Source: Prinsepia uniflora
Lineage: Eukaryota; Streptophyta; Magnoliopsida; Rosales; Rosaceae
Direction of reading: 5' to 3'
Length of the DNA: 64,000 nucleotides
Assembly: GCA_032719365.1 (NCBI GenBank)
Contig: CM064866.1
Coordinates: 8,661,781 to 8,725,780, forward strand
Part shown: positions 36,685 to 46,579 of the stretch, piece after piece
How the letters are laid out: each line of letters begins with the position of its first letter
How positions within the stretch are numbered: the stretch's first letter is position 1
The notes under the pieces: generated by a model
Databases searched by the model: none
What the model saw: the letters and a program-made list of their open reading frames with translations, nothing else
What the model was told of the DNA's origin: nothing
Program-made: the position numbers and the translations under genes

Positions 36685-37847
36685 CACCAGCGATTGGTCA
36701 ACTACATGTTTGTCGCCAAGATCGGCAAAACCATGGAGGTCAACTTGGACGACATGCTGGTCAAAAGTAAGACGGCTGACCAACACATTACCAATCTCAC
36801 TCGCATGTTAGCAATCCTGAAAAAGCTCAGGATGTGTCTCAATCCAGCGAAATGTGTTTTTGGGGTCGGTTTGGGGAAATTCCTCGGCTTCATGATCAGC
36901 CAGCACGACATCGAAGCCAACCCCGAGAAGATTTAAGAACTCCTAGACATGAAGGCCCCCCAGACCTAGAAGGAAGTCCAAAGCTTGACCGGTCGGGTAG
37001 CCGCTCTGACCCGGTTCATTTCAAAGGCCACCGACCGGTGCGTACCTTTCTTCAAGGCCCTCAAGGCTCGGTCCAAACAAATTACCTGGATCGAGGAGTG
37101 CGACAAAGCCTTCGCCGAGCTGAAGACATACATGAGTCATGCACAATTACTCTCCTGAACGGAGACCGGAAAGTCCCTCATCATGTACCTGTCGGTCTCC
37201 AGCTCCGCCTTCAGCTATGTTCTAATCAGAAAGACCGAGGGAGTCGAGCATCCTGCCTACTATGTCAGCCGAGCACTACATGACGCAGAAACCAGGTACA
37301 CTGACCTTGAAAAACTTGCTTTTGCTCTGATCACATCTTCCAGGAAGCTCCGACCATATTTCCAGGCCCACGCCATCATTGTCTTGACCAATCGCTCACT
37401 CCACCAAGTGCTGCAAAAATCAGACACTTCCGGTCGGCAACTCAAATGGTCCATCGAGCTCAGCGAGTTCGACATCACTTTCACCTCATGACCAACCTAA
37501 AAATGGTAGGTCTTCGCTGATTTTATTGCCGAGTTCACCTACCTACTGGCCGAGCTAGAAGCCCGTGCCGATACAGAACAGGCATCAACGTCTCGACCAA
37601 CTGTGGACGTCAACCGACCTACCTGGCTTCTCCATGATGACGGCTCGGCATATCACAGCGGTTTTGGTGTTGGGCTTGTCCTGACAACCTCGAAGAAGCA
37701 CCGACTAGAGTATGCACTTCGTTTCATGTTCAAGGCTTCCAACAACGAGGCTGAGTACAAGGAATTGCTCGCCGGCCTCCACCTGGCAAAACATATGTAG
37801 GCCAAGCAAATACAGGTCTACAGCGACTCGCAGCTCATCATCAAGGT
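36685..37847 (+). pseudogene. Tat-lineage pol, part 2: C-terminal RT, RNase H and second RNase H
   Basis: Resumes the RT with HQRLVN. The catalytic block reads VNLDDMLVKS, where the family has YVDDMLVKS: the two Asp remain while Y and V are changed. The connection and RNase H regions follow (SLTGRVAALTRFISKATDRC, YYVSRALHDAETRYTDLEKL, KLRPYFQAH). The second RNase H shows DDGSA, SNNEAEY and SDSQL, so its Asp/Glu/Asp positions remain. Stops include 36934-36936, 36967-36969, one near 37156 and several near 37490-37510. The reading ends abruptly at about 37847, where integrase C-terminal codons follow without a catalytic core. Confidence 0.88.
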
Positions 37848-38061
37848 TCGACCACGCACCTTCTAAGTGGGGGACTGGGTACTCTGGAAAGTCAGCCTCA
37901 CCACCCGAGACCGATCGGCACGCACTCTCGGTCCCAATTGGGAATGCCCCTACCGAATCACCCGCATATGTAGACCTAGGACGTATGAACTCTCCAACCC
38001 CGACGGTCGCACCCTCGGCCATCCATGGAATGCCAACCACCTAAAGCGGTACTACATTTAG
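37848..38061 (+). pseudogene. Tat-lineage integrase C-terminal end
   Basis: Translates as VRPRTF, stop, VGDWVLWKVS, then LGPNWECPYRI and HPWNANHLKRYYI before a stop. This is the usual C-terminus of Tat integrases. The zinc-binding HHCC region and the D,D-35-E core are absent because the text joins directly to the second RNase H at about 37847. One in-frame TAA (37864-37866) is present. Confidence 0.85.
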
Positions 38062-39099
38062 TTTTATATCGACCGTCGGTCTTCATTGTACTGGTCACAT
38101 TCGACCCCCAAATTATCAATGACAAATTTCTCTCTTCTTTTTGTTCCACACATTACTGAGCACCTACTAAAACGTTCAACACATTATCGAACTTCCCCCT
38201 TATATACTCGCATCAACGATGCTCCTACTACCCACCTACGTGAAAAAAGGGGAACCGACAACATTCCACAATGCATACCACTCGGTCAAAAAACGTTCAC
38301 CCAGTTGGACACACCCCGCTCTCTCGCTTTCTTGACCTCACCCTACTGACTGGCATACCAGCCCCAATGGTCAGTCGGTTCACAGACGGGCAAGCCACGC
38401 AGACACATACATCGCGGCCTCTCATCACTCCGATCCGTCGTGAAGTCGTTCCAAGCTTGAACCAGCCGAACGCTTCCCCTCAGCTCCCTTTTCGGTGACC
38501 TACCTCGACTGAGCACTTGGGGGACTGAGGGACACACCGAGTTCCAACACTTAGGAGGTATGTGCAAGTCCTCAACCGAGGTAGATGCCTGCACATTGGG
38601 AACCCTCTTCCTAAGGCCTAAGCTCAAACATACAGAGCCGGGACTACCTTACAGATAGGCGCACACAAACGCCGACCGTACACACACCTGGTCCGTCTAC
38701 GAGGGGGTACAATACACATACCACACATCATATCGGTCACTCTCATCGTACATACACTTACCTACACATTCGGAAAAACCGCTGCAAGGGATCTGAACAA
38801 CCGCTGGGGACCGCATCCTAAGGGCATGTACCCAGACCGCGCAACTCCTTGGAGGGGCCTGCCGCCATGTTTTCCACGACCAACAGCATCCGCTCTCGCA
38901 CCGAGGACCCCTAGTACCAGGGTCACCCTGACTTGGTTGTTGTTGGGACGACGACTTCGCTAGGAGAGCAGCCTCAGAGGAGTGCCGCGGGACCGACTAC
39001 GAATGCTCGTTCACCCTCGGACACATCTCGTACTGAAGGGACGGGTCTTGGGGCAGAGACCCGGTCGACGACGTCTGCGGTGGAAGTGACACCCCCCCT
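38062..39099. other. Internal 3' region of the Tat element without a supported gene
   Basis: Sequence downstream of pol. It contains short frames only, and a TTGGGGGACTGAGGG tract at 38516-38531 that resembles the purine-rich stretches of this lineage. Nothing coding is recognised. Confidence 0.5.
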
Positions 39100-40778
39100 C
39101 CCTGAAAGGTGAACGGCGGCTCAAGGAAGGCCATCTAGGTCTGATCGTGGATGGCAACCCGGGCTCTCACTTCCTCAACATTCTTAGAGAGCGAGTTTCA
39201 GACCTGCCTCTCCTGCTCGACCTCATTCTCAGTGACTACGTTGCTGACCGGGGTATCAAGTCGAACCACCGACTCAGGATCCTCCCGACCTCCCTTCAGG
39301 TCGATCGTTGGAGCAATCACTGACGGCTCGGTACACGGGGCATTTGCGGTCGGTGTAATAGGGATGGCCACCGACACGGAGTGGGGTCCTGCGACTTGGT
39401 TCTTCCTTCTTTTCTTCCTCTGTTCCACCCCGACCAATTGACCAAGTCTTTTGGCCTCCAACGGATCAAAATTGGGTGACTTATGGGCTCTCGAGCCCGC
39501 ATCCGGGGCGTGCTTCTTTTTTGGGTGGAGCTGGCCGACCCGACTGTTTTCTTTTGCTCCTCTGACTCGGACATTTTCTGCTCTACCCTTGCCTCCTCAG
39601 CCTCTCGGTCAATCCATTTCTTGACTTCTTTCGGGGCGACTTGCACCGAACACCAATTGTTAGCACATGGGTAACACAAAACAAAAAAACCAAGTCACAA
39701 CGACAGAGTCACTTACCAAGATTAGGGATCAGACCTACCTCGTGCAACAGTTGGGGTACCCGAAGCACGTCTCGATGATGCCACGGAGAAGTGCAAACTT
39801 TCCTGACCCACTCACAAGCCTTTCTTTCCTTGTCGGTGAGGATTGCTTCGGGAAGAGTACCTGCAAAACATACACATCGGTGAGCCACTTTCGTACCGAC
39901 CTACATACAATATGACATATTTAATTGCAACATTTCAGAGACCGACCCTCGGCGCCCAAATTCTGGAATGACGATGGGATGTCTCGTCGTCCCCAGTTCC
40001 CCCCGACATAAATAAACTTATTCTTGTATGTCTTCTCGGAGGATGGTAGACCATAGATGAACTCCCCCCCGAGTCATCTTATCCTTGCACCGAGCATGCA
40101 CCCAGCCCGTGCTCTGCTACTGTTGCGCAAACTCGTAGAGATGGACGACCTGGGCAGAGATCGGTGGCTTTTCCCCAGCTCCAGCAAAGGTAGCATACAG
40201 GCTAACCAGAATGATCCAGACATTCGAGTTCAGCTAACCGAGGGCCATGCCCAGCCCTCGGACCATCCTCCTCAACCAAGGATGCAGGGGTAGCTGGACA
40301 CCATGGATATACAACTCGGTGTAGAACATTTCCCATCCCTAGCCGCCTCACTTGGCAGCTCTGTGGGACCGACCACCCGTAGCTCCACGTTCGCAGGCAC
40401 TTCCCACGCCGACCGAAATTTCTTCACCGACGCTTCCGTCTCCCAGCTCTCGTATGCATCTATCGACCACACCATTGTGTCGATGGCCTCTTCGGTCGGA
40501 ACCTTAGCAGTCTGAGCCATGCTCGCGCTGGAAGACCCCTTCCTACTAGTCTGAGTCTTTTCAACCCTTGACCGACCGGACGCCGACACTCTGGTCTGTT
40601 CACCTCTGGCGGGTTTCTTAGCGTTTTGCCTCGTCGGTGTATCCACCACAGAGGTGTCCACGTCTATTAATAGGCTATGTTGCTCTCTCTCGTTGTAGTC
40701 TCGTATTTCGTTTGACTGGCTATCTCTTCCAGACATTGCAACGCTGCGAACAGGAAGTAAAAAACACCTATTGGTCAC
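39100..40778 (-). pseudogene. Antisense ORF of the Tat element (putative gypsy-type transposon domain, Transposase_28-like)
   Basis: On the minus strand an N-terminal frame (40778 to about 40325) contains the polar leader and WSIDAYESWETEASVKKFRS. A frameshift near 40325 leads into FYTELYIHGVQLPLHPWLRR, then MVRGLGMALG, a stop, and LNSNVWIILVSL. This pattern (LPLHPF-like block, then a ...QL-PN-W block) resembles the PF04195 domain, found antisense between integrase and the 3' LTR in many plant Tat elements. A charged, low-complexity C-terminal part continues to about 39100 (for example KKWIDREAEEARVEQKMSES). Several stops show it is dead. The family match is by memory and moderate. Confidence 0.65.
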
Positions 40779-40785
40779 CGACCAC

Positions 40786-42752
40786 TGATAGGTCGTTAAT
40801 TAAGCATTATTTTATATTATTTTATACCTTTTATACTTCACTTTTAATATTAAAATAATAAATAATTAGATAAAATAATATATTTTGTTATATTTCTATT
40901 TAAATAAATAAAGCTTGTAATTTGGAGCGTTTTGGTTAAAGAATCGTCCCGATCGGAATTATAACGAAGAAATTATGGACGAAATTCGGTGAAAATATTA
41001 ATTAAATTATAAATCAGTTGGAACAGCCCACAAATCATTTTGTTTTGTTTGCAGCCCAAGACCAAGTTCGAACAGCCCACAAGCGCGACCCAATCCAGCT
41101 CCAGCTCATGTCACGCATCCCAGTCCCAGCAAAACCAGTTGAACGAAGCCCAGGAACTCGGCCCAGCCTTGCAAGAAGTCCAGCCCGCGACCCGTTATCA
41201 CATGCCCTGCAAGTCCAGACCCGCGGGCAACCCGCCTGCTTCCGCGACTCGCGTACGCGTTGCCAACCCATGTGCACAACAACCTACCTGCTTGGTATGC
41301 AACAGTTAAGAGTCAAACCTAATCAACTGCCTGGGTCTAGTCTTAGCAGCAACCAGCCCACCTGCTCAGCCTGAATTCAACATAAGCCCAGTCTGTACAA
41401 CAGCTGCACAGCCACCTGCCCTTTACCAACCACCCGTGCATCAGCCAGCAGCCACCAACCCACCTAATCTCTGCTCCAACCCATTTTTTTGCAACCAACT
41501 CCTTTTTTTCATCAGTTTTCAACTCCAAATCAGCATAAAATCAGCTCCAAACCATGTCTAATTTCATCATTAATCATCATTGTTCATCATTATTCATCAT
41601 TTCATTTTTATTTATTTTTTATTGTAATTTTTATTTACTTTATTATTTTTTAGTAGCTTTTTCTCCCTATAAATAGGGGTTCATTTCATTTGTTTAGGGA
41701 ACTTTGTTTTGAAAGAGAGCTACTAAACACAAATTGTATGTTTCTTTTAGAAATATCAAGACTTAGTATTTCCGTTGCAATTCTATAATTTAAGTTCGCA
41801 TTCTGGTGTTTATTCCTCCATCTTCATAAGGTTTCTTCTCCTGTCAGAAAATCTTGTGAATAACATTTTATTTTTTCCATTCATTTTCGGAATCACAAGC
41901 TTTCTTGGATTCCGAAAGTGTAACTTGTTTTTTTCCTTACTTAAACTCTCATTATTGTTTCGGTTTTATTTTCTTTAATTCAATATTTTTGTGGGTATTT
42001 TCTTTCTAACTTTTGAAGACAAGAATATCATTATAATGTGTACTACTTTCCGAACTTCATTTACTTCATACATTTGAGTGCTTAAGCTTTAATTTTATGC
42101 TAAGTGTTTATGATCGTTGTTCGGTGCACTTAGTAGAAAATTGAAGAGATTTAAATGTTTGACACACATTCAAATCATAAACATTAGGTTAATCATGTTA
42201 TAAGTGTTTATGACCGCTGTTCGGTGCATTTATAATATTAAGAAAATGTATGCATGTGTAAGATGGTGAAAGTAGAATTTTATAATATGTTCAAATTATG
42301 CAAATGTTAGAGTGTTGGTAGAATTTGTGTTTGAAGAAAGTTCATTTGTATATAGGTTAATATAGAAATAGAATTAGTTTATTTATGTTTGCTTTTACTT
42401 GTTTTTGTATGATTACAATCCCTAAAAACCACCCAGCATTATTCCTTTATTCTTTTGTTCTTTATTTCATTAATTCATTGATTCTCTTATTCATTAATTC
42501 TTTTATTCATTTATTCTTTAATTCATTTATTCATTAATTCTTTATTATTTAATTATTTAATTATTTAATTCCTTAATTCATTATTCTTTGATTATTCATT
42601 ATTCTATTTAACTAATATATTATTAATATTCCCTAATTTCCCCGATTAAGAACGATCCTTATTTACCAATACTACAACTACACAAAAAGGGTTTTAATTT
42701 GCATAATACTTAAATTACGTGTTTAATTTAATGCGTAGTTTAGGCGTTATCA
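40786..42752. mobile_element. Solo LTR Q (different family), 1967 bp, TSD ACCAC
   Basis: Starts TGATAGGTCGTTAATTAAGC and ends TTTAGGCGTTATCA, so the tips are inverted (TGATA/TATCA). ACCAC lies on both sides (40781-40785 and 42753-42757). It has a well-formed TATA box, TATAAATA at 41668-41675, reading on the plus strand and suggesting plus orientation. AT-rich ATTCATTAATTC repeats occupy 42440-42610. It is unrelated to the long TGTAACGACC family and interrupts the 3' part of the Tat element. No internal domain is present. Confidence 0.9.
41668..41675 (+). promoter_or_regulatory. TATA box of solo LTR Q
   Basis: TATAAATA in the context CCCTATAAATAGGGG, about 880 bp from the LTR start and followed by AT-rich leader-like sequence. 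It is consistent with an LTR promoter. Activity is not known. Confidence 0.6.
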
Positions 42753-42757
42753 ACCAC

Positions 42758-44068
42758 TATTTTAGCAAGATTGAACCAGTGTCCGAACTCCGATTCATCC
42801 ACAGTTCATACCACCAGAAACAAAGGAAATATGAACGCTGAATCGAAAATAGCAAAGGTAGGAGGTTATACCTAGTGATTCACAGACGGTTGTCCTCGCC
42901 AGAAATCATACCACCTTGAAGTTCTATCGGAAATGCTCATCGGAAATCACCTCAACACAGACAAAACCCACAAAAACAAAGTGCGTGAAAATGAAAAGGG
43001 TTAAAAATGCTTTTTAACCGACTATTTATAGGCGCAGGTCGGCAGTCGAAGCGTCTCCTCATTTCACGTGACATTTATTACCTTGCCAACTGTCCCCCAT
43101 GAACCACGCGTGCCTTTGAATCACTCGTTGACAGCCAACGGTCATGAATTCCAACCGTCCAACCGATTGACAGGCGACACAGACGGCTCCTCGACTTCCA
43201 CACCTGGCGACGTCGACACAGGTGGACTATGTTTTCCCCGCACACACCAACCGACACACATTCGCTCAGTCTACCCTCCGCCTTCCACCACCGCTGCTAC
43301 GTTCGGTTCAATCCCTCGCCTGGGGGACTTAGGGGATTGGAGGCATATACATCCGGTCTGGGGCACTCTTTTTACAGGTCCCCAACCGAGAAATTCCACC
43401 TCGGTCACGAACTTAAGGGACTTCTGTTCATACCATATCGACCAAGAATGAGCAAGAAGCCCAGACTGACTGCAGGCCCAGTCCATTACCAAATGACGAT
43501 CAATCCAGATCGACTTTGGAGGCCCAGCCCTCTGCTGGCTCGGCATGTCGGCCTCGACCAACCCAGAGGCCCAGCCCTATTCTAGCACCATGCAGCTGAC
43601 CGACTCTAGAGGCCCAGCCTCCGTCGGTCGGTACGTTGGCCTAGACCGACCTGAAGGCCCAATACTTCCGCCCAACACAAGCTCAAGGGGTCCAGGCCCA
43701 CTCACATGAGCAAACCCTAGTGGGGTCTGGACAGCCCCTCCACGTGTCATTCCCACAGCAATTGACATTTGTCCCACATCCGGAGAATAAAATTATTATA
43801 TTCACCACACCCATACAAAAGGGGTCCATTTGTCGTATAAAGGTAACTAAGCATTTACTGTTCACAACTATTTTTACAGCACACAATTTACCTCTCACCG
43901 TATACCTTAGACCGACCACTAACTTGGGCGTCGGAGTACCTTTGTCCTGGTACCACACCGGTGCCTATACTTTGACCGACCGACCAATTTCATTATCTTT
44001 CAGGTCTACACAGGGCACGTGCCAGAGCAGCATTCACTCTCTAAGTTGGCACATTTCGTGCATCAACA
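42758..44068 (+). repeat. 3' end of the Tat element, including its LTR terminus
   Basis: Contains blocks typical of Tat LTRs, notably ACTTGGGCGTCGGAGTACCTT near 43920 and the terminus TTTCGTGCATCAACA at 44068. The 5' boundary of this LTR cannot be placed with confidence. Short frames within it are not supported as genes. Confidence 0.6.
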
Positions 44069-44205
44069 ACTTGTATCCGTATGTTAAGTACTTGCTTATA
44101 AATTTGTAGAAATACATTATTATGGCATAATTAATAACCCAACTGAAATTAGGGATGGATCGATGAGTCAGTTGTGATTTGAAGCCAACGGACGACTACT
44201 TTTTT
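44069..44205 (-). pseudogene. Remnant of the 3' end of a second CER1-like gene
   Basis: About 44080-44205 is homologous to 7893-8005, the 3' flank and stop region of the intact CER1-like gene. Shared blocks are GGCATAATTAATAACCCA, GGATCGATGAG and GACGACTA, which includes the minus-strand TAG (44196-44198 against 8001-8003). The match stops exactly at the CACTA terminus at 44206. The most economical reading is a second CER1-like copy cut by that transposon; its coding part would lie on the far side of the CACTA elements, outside this window. A small dispersed duplication is the alternative. Confidence 0.7.
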
Positions 44206-46330
44206 CACTACAAGAAAATTGGTCACTGGGAACAGGTGGCAAAGTCACAAATAATTTTTTTGTGTCCTTTATTAATTATTACACACATTTATTCAATATT
44301 TGTTTCCATTTTAAATAAGACACAATTATTCGTGTCCAATAATTTTATTAATAAACACCAACGTACTATTGGGCACAAGACCCTTGCATAATACAAGTGG
44401 GCATTATTTATCTACGAATTTGTCAGAATATTTTTCCATTGCGGACACAATTAATTGTGTCTATTGTTTCAACTAAGACACTCACTTTTGGTGTTCAGCT
44501 GGGTTCGTTACCTGTGAGGTATATTGGTGTTCCCTTTATTACTTCCTGCTTGAGATCTAGAGATTGTGTGGCTCTTATTGAAAGGGTGGAGAACCGTATC
44601 CGTGGTTGGGAGCATCGTGCTTTATCATTTGTTGGCAGGTTGCTCCTCATTCAGTCTGTTCTTAGTAGCACTATTGTTTTCTGGGCTTTCCATCTTTTTC
44701 TCCCTAAGCAGGTATGTCATGAGATTGAGCGTATTTTTCGCCGATTCCTCTGGTCTGGGCAGGTTACTGGTTCATATCATGCCAAAGTTGCTTGGAATTT
44801 GGTGTGTAGGCCAAAGAATGAGGGGGGTTTGGGTATTCGCAGTTTATCCCTCTGGAATGTCGCTCTAATGGCAAGATTCATCTGGTCTCTCTTTGCTCCT
44901 GAAGGTATTAATCTTTGGGCTAATTGGGTTAAAGTGTATTATATCCGTGATAGCAGCTTTTGGGGGGTTAAGACCCCTTCTATTTGTTCTTGGAATTGGA
45001 AGGGGTTGCTGAGGATTAGGGACTTGGTGAAACCCTTTATCGAGGCCAAAGTTGGAAACGGTGATGATGTTTTTTTATGGTACGATAATTGGAGTCATCT
45101 GGGTTCCATCCTGGATCTTTTTGGTGAATCTATTGCTCAAAGTTCTGGTATCCATTTGAAGACCCGTCTTTCTTCGGTCCTTGTTGATGGTCAGTGGGTG
45201 TGGCCCTTTTCGACTGATCCTAGCTTTAGACTAATTCAACTTGCTAGTCGGGCCTGCCAGGTGAGGTATGATATGACTGATACTTTTGAGTAGAACGCAT
45301 CTGCAAATGCTAGATTTTCCTCGGCTTCTCTTTGGAACAAAATTAGGAGGGAGTATCCTGCTTGTTCTTGGTCTGAGTTGGTTTGGTTCTCTGGCGCTAT
45401 TCCTTGTACTTGCTTTGTTCTTTGGCTGGCTATCCAAACCCGCCTTGCTACTTTGGACCGTGTTGGTAGCTTCTCTAATCAAAGTGACCTTACGTGTGTC
45501 CTTTGTGACAGGGAAGGGAGTCGCATGAACATTTGTTTTTTAATTGTCCTTATAATTCTTGTATTTGGAAGAGAATTTTGGCGATTGCAGGGTCTGGTTG
45601 GTCTTCTCCTCATTGGCCGAATTTTGTTTTTTCTGCTATTGAGCATTGGCGTGGGAAATTGATGGCTCAGGTTGCTAAGCGTCTTGCCTTGGTTGTGACT
45701 GTCTACCACATTTGGCAGGAGCAAAATAATCGGATTTTCAGCAACACCAGGAAACCTCCTGATGTGGTCTTTAATGTTATCCTAGCTATGATTCGTAGTA
45801 AGCTTTGTACTCTTAACTTTAGGCTTAATTCTTCCAATATCTGTACTGCTAGGAATTGGAATGTTGTTATTTCGTAGGTACTTTTAGTTTGGTGTGTTCT
45901 CCTACGGGAGGTGTGTTGAGTTCTTGTGAGTTGTTTGTTTTTGTGCCTTGCGCATTGTGTTGGGTTTTTGCCCTTTAATATAATTTGATTTAACAAAAAA
46001 AAACTAAGACACTCACATTTATTGATGTCTTTAAATTATTCATTCTCGAGAAATATGTTGTTGTCACGTATGCTTCATTTTATAAGACACAAATATTTGT
46101 GTCCTATATACTATTCAAATAGTATTCGAAAAGTAAGGAGTGTGTTCAAAACATAATATATTTATGTCTTTAGATTCAGAAGACGTAGCGTGCTTAATAT
46201 ATAAGACAAAAATATTTGTGTTTTTAAATTATCGTTTTTTGAGAAAAGTGTGGTGCTTCAACTTATAAGATACAAATATTTGTATCCTTTATAATAAAAA
46301 AAACTAAATATATTGAATTTTCCCTCCTTA
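44206..46330. mobile_element. Left end of a CACTA (En/Spm) transposon, W
   Basis: Begins CACTACAAGAAAATTGGTC, the usual CACTA inverted terminus, with TTT before it. Subterminal palindromes follow: GACACAATTAATTGTGTC (44444-44461), GACACAAATATTTGTGTC (46086-46103), GATACAAATATTTGTATC (46269-46286), plus imperfect copies near 44319 and 46205. A LINE inserted between the palindromes. No matching right end (TTTTCTTGTAGTG) occurs before 64000, so W is truncated, or its right end lies beyond the second CACTA element. Confidence 0.8.
44486..46001 (+). pseudogene. 5'-truncated L1-type LINE: C-terminal RT to zinc knuckle and A-tail
   Basis: Flanked by the 15-bp duplication AACTAAGACACTCAC (44471-44485 and 46002-46016) and ending in an A-run, as expected from target-primed reverse transcription. 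The frame reads GVQLGSLPVRYIGVPF, then WEHRALSFVGRLLLIQSVLS and NEGGLGIRSLSLWNVALM, all typical of the C-terminal half of plant LINE ORF2. It then reaches the zf-RVT part (CVLCDRE and HLFFNCPYNSCIW). Lesions are a TAG at about 45291-45293, where Trp is expected, and a frameshift near 45520. The last frame ends at 45877, followed by a 3' UTR of about 120 bp. The copy is dead but structurally clear. Confidence 0.92.
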
Positions 46331-46571
46331 TCCAATTTGCCAAAATTCTTTGAAATTGAAACCCTTCTTTTCCAATGCACCAAAATTTTTTGAATCCCTA
46401 CTTTTTAACTTTTCCCACTCATTCCAACAGCAAAAGCATTTAAATACTAAATTTCCTTCATAATACCTAAATCCGGAAATCCTCATTTCCCTCCCAATTT
46501 GTGGAGCCAAAACCCAAAGTCCAAATCTCAGACTCAATTTTCAGTTCCTTCTTTATATGAGAGATACTTCT
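46331..46571. other. Unassigned DNA left of the TIR element
   Basis: Short AT-rich stretch between the CACTA subterminal region and the 8-bp duplication of the TIR element. It continues on the far side of that element (from 47789). No gene is recognised. Confidence 0.4.
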
Positions 46572-46579
46572 AACCCATG

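Larger units (their letters stand above)
14054..44068 (+). mobile_element. Decayed Tat-lineage Ty3/gypsy retrotransposon (5'-truncated), split by insertions
   Basis: Polyprotein pieces occur in the order expected for a Tat element: PR-RT linker and RT (14054-14981), rest of RT and RNase H (36685-37500), second, archaeal-type RNase H (37600-37847), integrase C-terminus (37848-38061), an antisense gypsy-type ORF (39100-40778), and LTR-like sequence ending TTTCGTGCATCAACA at 44068. The RT continues across a 21.7-kb insertion: codons up to GAT stop at 14981 and HQRLVN resumes at 36685. A second insertion, a solo LTR, occupies 40786-42752. The gag region and 5' LTR are missing. Many in-frame stops show the element is dead. 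Confidence 0.88.

Noticed and set aside
41018..41374. 118-codon plus-strand frame rich in Gln, Pro and Ser
   Set aside because: It is within solo LTR Q, upstream of its TATA box; low-complexity reading.
43068..43585. Plus-strand frames of 118-127 codons
   Set aside because: They fall in the Tat 3' LTR-like region, are rich in His, Thr and Pro, and have no recognisable domain.
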